DNA from: Maritimibacter sp.
GTDB taxonomy: Bacteria; Pseudomonadota; Alphaproteobacteria; Rhodobacterales; Rhodobacteraceae
Length of the DNA stretch: 50,146 nucleotides
Assembly: GCA_011389895.1 (NCBI GenBank)
Contig: JAABTN010000020.1
Location: forward strand, 1-50,146
Reading direction: 5' to 3'
Shown here: in pieces, positions 44,102-50,146 of the stretch
Numbering within the stretch: the stretch's first letter is position 1
Layout: each line of letters opens with the position of its first letter
The notes under the pieces: generated by a model
The model's database searches: none
The model's input: only the letters and a program-made list of their open reading frames with translations
What the model was told of the DNA's origin: nothing
Made by a program: the position numbers and the translations under genes

Positions 44102-45621
44102 AGATTGTCCCCCGCGATCATGGTCACGATCTTGTCGCGTGTGATGTCCTCGCCCGTAAGCTCCCCGATCTTGCGGCGATCTCTCAGCACGGCGACCCGG
44201 TCGGACGAGGCCACGACTTCGTCGATCTCCGAAGACGCGACCAAAAGCGCGAGGCCATCTTCACAAAGGGTGCGGATCAGGGTCAGGATTTCGGCATGCG
44301 CGCCGACATCAATGCCGCGCGTCGGCTCGTCCAGCAGCATGATGCGCGGGCTGGAGGCCAGCGCCCGCGCGAGAACCACTTTCTGCTGGTTGCCCCCCGA
44401 AAGCTGGCGCACGAGCTTTTCCCCGTCCGGCGTCGCGATGGCGAGGGCGCGGATCATCTCGTCTGCGATCTTCTCCTGTTCCGCGCGCGACACCTTGCGC
44501 AGCCAGCCACGCTTGGCCTGCATCGACAGGATGATGTTCTCACGAACGGACAATTCACCGACCAGACCTTCGGATTTTCGGTCTTCGGGACACAGCACGA
44601 TGCCCGCGTCGAGCGATGCGCGCGGGTTGTTTCCTGCCGTGCCGTTTGCAAGTTTCAGCGTGCCGCTGTCATGTTTCAGCGCGCCAAATATGAGCTTGAC
44701 GAGCTCGGTCCGCCCGGAGCCGAGAAGACCCGATAGCCCAACGACTTCGCCAGCCCGCAAGGTAAGATCAAAGGGGGCAAGCACGCGCTTGCGACCAACA
44801 CCTTCGGCTGTCAGAACCACCTCCCCTGACCCGTCGCGGCGTTCGCCGGCAAAGGCCTCTTCAACTTCTCCAAGGTCGCGCCCGATCATCATCGCGATCA
44901 GATCTTGGCGGTTGATGTCGCCGATCAGGGACGTGCCGATCTTGCACCCGTTTCGAAGCACGGTGATCCGGTCGGACACCTCGTAGACCTGTTCGAGAAA
45001 ATGGGTAATGAACACGATGGCGATGCCCTTGGCCTTGAGGCTGCGCATCACGTCGAAAAGCGCCGCCGTCTCGTCGGCGTCCAGCGACGCCGTCGGCTCG
45101 TCCAGAACGAGCACCTTGGTATCGTCATCCAGCGCCCGCGCGATCGCGATCATCTGCTGAATTGCAACGGAATGGCTGCCCACAGTTCGATTCAGCTCGA
45201 CCTTGAGCCCCAGCCGATCCAGCTTTTGTTGCGCCTGGGCGCGCGCTTTGCGCCACGAAATGAAACCGAACCGACCGTGGGTTTTTTCCAGCGTCAGGTT
45301 CTGCGTGACGGTCATTGCCGGGATCAGGTTCACCTCCTGATAAACCGTCGAAATGCCTGCGTCCTGTGCATCGCCGGTTTTCGCGAAATTGACCGGTTCA
45401 CCATCCAGCATTATCTCTCCGCGGTCGCGCTGAAGCGCGCCCGTCAAAACCTTGATAAGCGTCGATTTTCCCGCCCCGTTTTCACCAAGCAGAGCGTGGA
45501 TTTCGCCCCCATGAAGTTCGAAATCGACATCATCGAGTGCGAGAACACCCGGATAGGCCTTGCGGATCCCCCGCATGGCGATACGGGTCGCGCCCGCTGT
45601 GTTTGCTTTCATGATCGCCAT
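44098..45621 (-). CDS. ytfR: Sugar ABC transporter ATP-binding protein, YtfR-like
   Basis: A 507-residue protein with two ABC domains in tandem, the design of monosaccharide importers (CUT2). Domain 1 has Walker A LLGENGAGKSTLIKVL and the signature region VAIQQMIAIARALD. Domain 2 has the degenerate P-loop LSGLLGSGRTELVKL and the full signature LSGGNQQKVVLARAL. The longer frame to 45693 includes hairpin sequence and is unlikely. The ATG at 45621 (MAIMKANTAG) is chosen, with 45612 as the alternative. Confidence 0.92.
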   Translation of the reverse strand: MAIMKANTAGATRIAMRGIRKAYPGVLALDDVDFELHGGEIHALLGENGAGKSTLIKVLTGALQRDRGEIMLDGEPVNFAKTGDAQDAGISTVYQEVNLIPAMTVTQNLTLEKTHGRFGFISWRKARAQAQQKLDRLGLKVELNRTVGSHSVAIQQMIAIARALDDDTKVLVLDEPTASLDADETAALFDVMRSLKAKGIAIVFITHFLEQVYEVSDRITVLRNGCKIGTSLIGDINRQDLIAMMIGRDLGEVEEAFAGERRDGSGEVVLTAEGVGRKRVLAPFDLTLRAGEVVGLSGLLGSGRTELVKLIFGALKHDSGTLKLANGTAGNNPRASLDAGIVLCPEDRKSEGLVGELSVRENIILSMQAKRGWLRKVSRAEQEKIADEMIRALAIATPDGEKLVRQLSGGNQQKVVLARALASSPRIMLLDEPTRGIDVGAHAEILTLIRTLCEDGLALLVASSEIDEVVASSDRVAVLRDRRKIGELTGEDITRDKIVTMIAGDNL

Positions 45622-45673
45622 AACATCCCATTTGCCATGTTTCCGGACCAAAGTCCGGCGCGGCGGACAGCCC

Positions 45674-45692
45674 TGCCCCGGAAATGGGGGCA
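45674..45692 (-). promoter_or_regulatory. Intra-operon hairpin between ytfQ and ytfR
   Basis: TGCCCC (45674-45679) pairs with GGGGCA (45687-45692) around a seven-base loop, 20 bases past the ytfQ stop. A second weaker stem (GTCCG/CGGAC) follows on the minus strand. There is no T tract. In ABC operons such hairpins after the binding-protein gene stabilise its message, so that more binding protein than membrane components is made; that role is inferred here. Confidence 0.5.
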
Positions 45693-45711
45693 AGGCCGCG
45701 ATGTTCTCACA

Positions 45712-46626
45712 TCAATCTGCGGTGTGCAGATCCGACGGGATCACGATCCACTTGTCGAGCTCTGTCGGGTTGTCGATGTAGTCGGTGACCACCGGGTAAA
45801 TGAACTCGGCCACGGCAGAGCGCAATTCGACCGACGCGTTGGCTTCGCCCGCTTCCATCGCGTCGACGATCGCCGGCACGTAATCGACCGAGACCATCAA
45901 GAGGTCCTCGCCGGGCTTCAGCCCCGCTTCCTTCATCGCCTGGATCGCGCCGAGCTGCATATTGTCGTTATGGGCGAACGCGGCACAGATACCGTCAAGA
46001 TTGTCGGTCGACTTGATGAAAGCCTCCATGACCTTCTTGCCGCCCTCGGTGGTGAAGTCGCCCGACTGGGTCGCGACGATTTCCATCGCCGGGAACTGGT
46101 CGATCACCGCTTCAAAGCCACCCTTGCGCTCGAGCGCGGGGGCAGACCCCGTGGTGCCCTGCATTTCAACGATCTGGCAGTTGCCAAGGGATTCGGTTGC
46201 GAGCCAGGATCCCGCCAGCTTGCCTTCAAGATTGAAGTCCGCCGAGATGCGGGAAACGTAAAGCGACTTGTCATCAACATCGACATCGCGGTCGACGAGG
46301 AATACCGGGATCTCGGCGTCCGCGGCCTCTTCGAGCACATCTTCCCACCCCGTCACGACGACGGGTGCGATAATGATGGCGTCAACGCCTTGCGCGATGA
46401 AGGCACGAACCGCGCGAAGCTGTTCTTCCTGCTTGCCCTGGGCATTTGCGAATTTCAGATCAACGCCGTAGCTCCCGGCTTCATCCCGCATGTTTTTCGA
46501 GAACGCCGGACGCCAATCCCCTTCAGACCCCACCTGGCTGAAGCCGATGGTGTAATCCTGAGCGAACGCGGCGCCGGACATCAGACATGCCACCGCCGCC
46601 CCGGTAACGGGTTTCAAAATGTTCAT
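45712..46626 (-). CDS. ytfQ: Periplasmic sugar-binding protein, YtfQ-like
   Basis: A 304-residue periplasmic-binding-protein-like domain with a signal peptide (MNILKPVTGAAVACLMSGAAFA, cleavage after AFA). The mature start QDYTIGFSQVGSEGDWRPAF and later AFIAQGVDAIIIAPVVVTGWE, FLVDRDVDV and AAFAHNDNMQLGAIQAMKEAGLKPGED match YtfQ, which binds galactofuranose in E. coli. In this operon L-arabinose, as furanose or pyranose, or galactose is the likely ligand. GGGAGGA lies eight bases before the ATG. It is the first gene of the unit. Confidence 0.93.
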   Translation of the reverse strand: MNILKPVTGAAVACLMSGAAFAQDYTIGFSQVGSEGDWRPAFSKNMRDEAGSYGVDLKFANAQGKQEEQLRAVRAFIAQGVDAIIIAPVVVTGWEDVLEEAADAEIPVFLVDRDVDVDDKSLYVSRISADFNLEGKLAGSWLATESLGNCQIVEMQGTTGSAPALERKGGFEAVIDQFPAMEIVATQSGDFTTEGGKKVMEAFIKSTDNLDGICAAFAHNDNMQLGAIQAMKEAGLKPGEDLLMVSVDYVPAIVDAMEAGEANASVELRSAVAEFIYPVVTDYIDNPTELDKWIVIPSDLHTAD

Positions 46627-46677
46627 TGTAGTCCTCCCTATGTTCTGACCGTTTCCAAGCCCCTCTCGGCCCCTCGG

Positions 46678-46719
46678 TCATTAGTAGTATTATATTACTA
46701 ATGATTCCAAATCGGTCAA
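46678..46719 (-). promoter_or_regulatory. Promoter with overlapping 27-bp palindromic operator of the sugar operon
   Basis: Arms TCATTAGTA (46678-46686) and TACTAATGA (46696-46704) are perfect inverted repeats around nine bases. Of 26 non-central positions, 24 are symmetric. On the minus strand TTGACC (46719-46714) is a -35 box. The -10 is either TATAAT (46694-46689, spacing 19) or TAATAT (46697-46692, spacing 16), in the centre of the palindrome. A bound dimer would block RNA polymerase. The surrounding 46627-46871 region is otherwise AT-rich without a gene. Confidence 0.75.
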
Positions 46720-46871
46720 GCCTCTGCTTGCACCTCGGTTTGGCTGACCCTTCTCATCACCCAAATTCTTTTTAAAACAATATGTTATTTTCAGAAGTCA
46801 CCACGACGTGGCGATATCTCTCAAGACACGGACCAAGAAACGCGGCCGCGCCAAACGGGACCTGCCCTGCT

Positions 46872-47165
46872 TTATCCGCCGCGTGACCAACCTGCGCCTG
46901 CACGAAGAAGCATCGGCAGGGCGGACAGCGAATGGACCATGGGTCGCTGAGGCCGCTCGCGCTGCAGCAAAGCTTCGAACGCGCGGGCGATGGAAAGCTG
47001 CCGCCCGAACGCCTTGCGCAGCCGAGTGCGATAGACTTCGGGCGTCACCCCGTCGCACAGGCTGTCGGCAAGGCACCGGGCACTGCCAAGGGCCAAGGAC
47101 ATGCCTTCGCCGGTCAGCGACGGGGTGACCATCGCCGGATCCCCGACCCGCCAAAGGCCCGGCGC
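46872..47165 (-). pseudogene. C-terminal remnant of an FAD-dependent oxidoreductase
   Basis: About 95 residues resemble the end of a UbiH/geranylgeranyl-reductase-like flavoprotein: GLWRVGDPAMVTPSLTGEGM contains the second FAD-binding GD motif, followed by SLALGSARCLADSLCDG and a helical tail. The upstream part of this frame has no family likeness and is the shadow of the SDR remnant in another frame. The flavin-binding N-terminal two thirds are missing. Identification is by motif style only. Confidence 0.6.
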
Positions 47166-47332
47166 GTCCATCCGATGTTGGTGGCAACGAAACTTGGCGC
47201 AGCGATCAGGTAGCGCACCCCGAAGGCCGCTTCTTCCGAGCGCAGCGAGGCAAAGAACCCCTGCATCGCATGCTTCGATCCCGCATAGGCTGTGCGCGCC
47301 TGCAACGGCGCGAACCCGAACGTACAGCTCAC
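47163..47332 (-). pseudogene. Internal remnant of a short-chain dehydrogenase (SDR)
   Basis: About 55 residues carry the SDR catalytic region YxxSK: ARTAYAGSKHAMQGFFASLR, then EEAAFGVRYLIAAPSFVATNI, which is the helix and loop after the active site. The cofactor-binding N-terminus is missing. The frame breaks into FAD-oxidoreductase sequence near 47165. It ends 58 bases before the autotransporter stop, so what lies upstream has been replaced. Confidence 0.6.
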
Positions 47333-47339
47333 CTGACAC

Positions 47340-47372
47340 GCCCCGCCCTGTCGCGCGGCGCAGGGGCGGGGC
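47340..47372 (-). terminator. Strong hairpin downstream of the autotransporter gene
   Basis: GCCCCGCCCTG (47340-47350) pairs with CAGGGGCGGGGC (47361-47372) with one bulged G and a ten-base loop. It lies 19-51 bases past the autotransporter stop (minus strand). There is no T tract, so it is either a Rho-assisted terminator or a 3'-end stabiliser. Confidence 0.5.
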
Positions 47373-47390
47373 AGACGTTGGCGGCACTTC

Positions 47391-50015
47391 TCAGAAGCGA
47401 ATGCCGTAGTTCACGCCGACATTCACTTGAGGCGCTGTGCCGAAAGGCGCTTCCCCGACACGCAGAGTTCCAGAAAGACTGCGATCATCGCTGTAGTCGT
47501 GACGATATCCCACCTCTAGGGAGCCTCGCGTGCGCTTGCGCTCAAATGTGCTATCAACGGCGAAGGTTTCCATGCCGGGCAGGATCGAGTTGCCGGTCAG
47601 GGTCACGCGGTCCGCGCTGAGATCATGCTCCAAACCTGCGCCAAGGGTCAGGGTCCCGCGCTCGGACACGAGGCGCTCCCCCGAGAGCTGGAGGTTGACT
47701 GTCGTTCCGTCAAACGACAAGGAGTCATAACTGGCGTCGAAATCAGACCCCGCCTCGTCATAGGCGCCACGGCTTGTTTGCAAATGCGACAGCGTCGCGC
47801 TCGGCGTGATGAGCCAATCCTCCTGCTGGAACCCGTAGCCGACCGTGGCGCGCAGACCGAATGTCTGCAGGCTGGTTTCACCGGTCGCAAGCATGACGTT
47901 TTCCAATCCGACACCACGTGCGATGGACCCGCTTTGCCGCCCCCATCCAACGGCGGCGACGCCTTGCCAACCCGTGCGGGCCAAAGCGCCTTCGCTGTAC
48001 TCACCCCAAAGGCTGACGCCGACGCTCGTGCCCATGTCGAATCCATTGTCGCTGAGGCTGCCGCCACCGACGCTGAGTGTTCCGCCCAAGGTCATCTGGT
48101 CATCGACGCCAACACCGTAGGTCAGGGTCGCAACGGCACTCGTGCGGTCGCCGATATTCTGCGTGGTGCTGCTGCCGATGCCAGAGAGCCATCCACCAAC
48201 CACGAAGCACTCATTGATAAGCTCTGCTTGTGCAGGTCTATATTTCGAATCCGACCCAAATTTTTGAGTGTCGAAATCGTCGGACGGCACGAATCCGCTG
48301 GGCACGCCATCCCTCACTTCACGGCCTGCAAAACATGTCTCATCCATCAAGCGACCGACGACAGACTGCTGTCGCGCCACGGCAATCTCGGTGTTGTTGG
48401 CAAGCATGGGGAACGATAGCATAAGATTCTCAAAATCCTGCATCTCCGTGCGCCAGATGAATGCGCGCTGCTGCGTGAACGTCTCCGGTCCGCCAAACCC
48501 AGGGATAGTAAACTCTTGATCCGTGTCGGCGTCCCCCACGATGATTGAGCCATCTGCGCTAACACCCCAAGCAACGCTCTCCCCGTCTTCGTCGCCAGAT
48601 TGCAGCGTTCCCAAGTCAATCATGTCCTGAGAAGATACATCCCACCGAAACGCCCGCTGGTTCCCATCGTCGGTGTCGGCACGCCCCACGACAACGATCC
48701 CATTTGCACTGACGGCGGTCGCAACACTGCTTCCATCTTCAGCACCGGTTTGCAATGTCCCAAGGTCAATCATGTCCTGAGAAAATGTGTCCCACCGAAA
48801 CGCACGCTGGTTCCCGTCATCGGTGTCTGCTCTCCCAACAACAACGCTCCCATCTGCGTTGATGACTTCATCTGGGTTAACACCAAAAGCACCGGCGGTG
48901 ACACTACTACTCCCATTTTCAACGCCGGATTGCAGCGTCCCAAGGTCAATCATGTCACCCGAAGCTGTATCCCATCGGAAGGCACGAAAGTTGCCTTGTC
49001 CTGAACCGCTGCCATCGTCCGTTTCTGCATCGCCCACTATGACGGTGCCATCGGCGCTGACCGCGTAGGCACCGCTCGATCCATCCTCAGCACCTGCTTG
49101 CAATGTCCCAAGATCCATCATGTCCTTGGTATCTGTATCCCACCGAAACGCACGGAGGGTGGCTTGGTCTGTCTCTGCTTCGCCCACGACGACGGCGCCA
49201 TCGGCGCTGACGGCTAAGGCGTAACTTTCCCCGTCTTCAGTTCCGGTTTGCAAAGTGCCAAGGTCCATCATATCAGCCGAAGTTGCGTCCCACCGAAACG
49301 CGTGGGGAGACCCAGGGGGGCCGAGAGGACCAAAGGAACCGTCCGTCGCCGCGGAGCCCACGACGACGGTGCCATCTGTGCTAACAGCGGTGGCGCTGCT
49401 AGATCCGTCTTCAGTGCCAGTTTGCAATGTCCCAAGGTCTTTCATGGATTCGGAAGCTGCGTCCCATCGGAACGCACGGAGGTTCCCTCCAAAGGGACCG
49501 AAGGCGCCATCGTTCGTTTCTGCGAACCCGACAACAACAGCGCCATCTGCACTCACGTCGGTGGCATTGCTGGTCCCGCCGGGAGGGCCCAGTGTGCCAA
49601 GGTCGATCATACCCCCATCAGCTGTGTCCCATCGATATGCGCGGATTTCGTATCCATTGAATGCATCATTAAGGTTATTAGCGGTATCGGTTTGTGCAAA
49701 CCCAACGACGACGGTGCCATTCGCGCTAACCGCGTTGGCACGGCTGCCCCCGTCTTTGGGACCACCCTGCAGCGTACCAAGGTCGCACATACCGCCGAGG
49801 AAAGGCACGGTAACGCTGGGTTTACCAGTTGATCCCGGGAGACAGTCAAGCGGCTCGGCCGTCTGGGCCGTCGCACCGAAGGGCAAGAGGTGTAACCCGG
49901 CCCCAAAGATGACAGCCCCGAAGACGGTGCCACGATTTGTTCCGGTTTTGAAATACCCGCGTTCTTCGCGGCACACCCCGGCATCAAGGGGTAGTAGCCC
50001 GACGATTCTGCTCAT
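47391..50015 (-). CDS. HAF-repeat autotransporter
   Basis: An 874-residue type V secretion protein. It has an extended signal peptide of about 50 residues (basic start, hydrophobic GTVFGAVIFGAGLHLLPFG, cleavage after ATA). The passenger, residues ~75-530, is made of eight HAF repeats. A linker with the pair Cys-FAGREV and ECF follows. A C-terminal autotransporter beta-barrel of ~275 residues (WLSGIGSSTTQNIGDRTSAV onward) ends in Phe (NVGVNYGIRF), the usual BAM recognition end. The start at 50015 (MSRIVGLLP) has AAGGATAAAA upstream; the longer frame to 50141 is not supported. The passenger DNA is less GC-rich and uses rarer codons than its neighbours, hinting at transfer. Upstream, 50016-50146 is AT-rich and leaves the window. 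Confidence 0.9.
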   Translation of the reverse strand: MSRIVGLLPLDAGVCREERGYFKTGTNRGTVFGAVIFGAGLHLLPFGATAQTAEPLDCLPGSTGKPSVTVPFLGGMCDLGTLQGGPKDGGSRANAVSANGTVVVGFAQTDTANNLNDAFNGYEIRAYRWDTADGGMIDLGTLGPPGGTSNATDVSADGAVVVGFAETNDGAFGPFGGNLRAFRWDAASESMKDLGTLQTGTEDGSSSATAVSTDGTVVVGSAATDGSFGPLGPPGSPHAFRWDATSADMMDLGTLQTGTEDGESYALAVSADGAVVVGEAETDQATLRAFRWDTDTKDMMDLGTLQAGAEDGSSGAYAVSADGTVIVGDAETDDGSGSGQGNFRAFRWDTASGDMIDLGTLQSGVENGSSSVTAGAFGVNPDEVINADGSVVVGRADTDDGNQRAFRWDTFSQDMIDLGTLQTGAEDGSSVATAVSANGIVVVGRADTDDGNQRAFRWDVSSQDMIDLGTLQSGDEDGESVAWGVSADGSIIVGDADTDQEFTIPGFGGPETFTQQRAFIWRTEMQDFENLMLSFPMLANNTEIAVARQQSVVGRLMDETCFAGREVRDGVPSGFVPSDDFDTQKFGSDSKYRPAQAELINECFVVGGWLSGIGSSTTQNIGDRTSAVATLTYGVGVDDQMTLGGTLSVGGGSLSDNGFDMGTSVGVSLWGEYSEGALARTGWQGVAAVGWGRQSGSIARGVGLENVMLATGETSLQTFGLRATVGYGFQQEDWLITPSATLSHLQTSRGAYDEAGSDFDASYDSLSFDGTTVNLQLSGERLVSERGTLTLGAGLEHDLSADRVTLTGNSILPGMETFAVDSTFERKRTRGSLEVGYRHDYSDDRSLSGTLRVGEAPFGTAPQVNVGVNYGIRF
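48430..49790 (-). repeat. Eight tandem HAF repeat units in the autotransporter passenger
   Basis: Each unit reads roughly DLGTLQTGxEDGSS, AxAVSADGTVVVG, xAxTDDG, RAFRWDxxSxDMI, over about 150-180 bases. Repeated DNA anchors (CAAGGTCAATCATGTC-like) occur near 48611, 48761, 48941, 49109, 49259 and 49427. The units nearest the barrel (48600-48840) are almost identical in DNA, so they duplicated recently. One unit has an inserted segment (AGAFGVNPDEVIN). Units form short beta-strands, suggesting a beta-propeller or solenoid. Confidence 0.85.
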
Positions 50016-50146
50016 TTTTTTATCCTTCCAACGAAAAACGCCACTTGTGCCTTTGACTCGATCGCGACACTGCCTCACGGCGATGCTTCTGTTTTTCGAA
50101 GAAAAATTTACAGAGATCATACGAGTGAAAGCTGCACCCAAAGGAA

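Noticed and set aside
43358..46701. Two plus-strand open frames of 542 and 598 residues opposite the ABC transporter genes
   Set aside because: They cross several real genes on the other strand and have no recognisable domain.
33967..47390. Genomic island bounded by tRNA-Gly attachment repeats
   Set aside because: No integrase and no second copy of the tRNA 3' end is visible at the far side, so the boundary claim is unsupported.
48600..49440. Regular repeats that could be taken for a CRISPR array
   Set aside because: Period is 150-180 bases, units are in frame and encode HAF repeats, and there are no short identical repeats with unique spacers.

Overview
The window is high-GC chromosomal DNA from an alphaproteobacterium, most likely a Rhodobacteraceae (Roseobacter-group) species. 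Signs of this are an OlsB-type ornithine-lipid acyltransferase, a HemB without the zinc cysteines, a double-length dCTP deaminase, an ihfA gene followed by a MerR gene with a long acidic tail, an orphan corrinoid-activator (ASKHA) gene, and a recurrent intergenic 3' element typical of repeat-bearing roseobacter genomes. The placement is inferred from gene content and was not computed.

Layout. 1-8.7 kb: accessory metabolism and transport (a DUF4153 membrane protein cut by the left edge, a DUF924 protein, two MFS exporters, an XRE-cupin regulator divergent from an acyl-CoA synthetase, a DsbA/FrnE-like oxidoreductase, a BASS-type transporter). 8.8-34 kb: mostly housekeeping genes, namely mfd, a membrane protein, hemB, an ABC-F ATPase, olsB/bamE, DUF177-rpmF-plsX-fabH-ihfA-merR, tRNA-Pro(GGG), dCTP deaminase, scpAB-nagZ-SPOR-argS-dgt, erpA, an ASKHA/2Fe-2S protein, a secreted pentapeptide-repeat protein and tRNA-Gly(CCC). 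34.3-46.7 kb: an unbroken minus-strand run of 11 genes. It encodes a YtfQ/YtfR/YtfT/YjfF-type sugar ABC importer, a GntR/FadR regulator and a full non-phosphorylating (Weimberg-type) L-arabinose pathway: mutarotase, L-arabinose 1-dehydrogenase, lactonase, L-arabonate dehydratase, L-2-keto-3-deoxyarabonate dehydratase and 2-oxoglutarate semialdehyde dehydrogenase. The end product would be 2-oxoglutarate. 46.9-50.1 kb: remains of an SDR gene fused to remains of an FAD-dependent oxidoreductase gene, then a HAF-repeat autotransporter.

How the parts work together. The sugar run is tightly coupled by ATGA, GTGA and TGATG overlaps. It is preceded by one clear regulatory site: a near-perfect 27-bp palindrome at 46678-46704 whose centre is the -10 box of the only obvious promoter. 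A natural model is that the internally encoded GntR protein represses the whole 12-kb unit from this site until a sugar or pathway intermediate is present. In the core region, four genes (mfd, the ABC-F gene, fabH, the dCTP deaminase gene) each end with the same element: a conserved CYTTCATC/AAATA block followed by a GGAGG/CCTCC or G/C hairpin, always in sense orientation. This is the most interesting pattern that no gene call explains.

No CRISPR array, phage module or intact insertion sequence is visible. No gap longer than 300 bases is without a gene or gene remnant. The largest gaps are 34041-34283, 46627-46871, 17850-18045 and 31162-31333, and each is described below.
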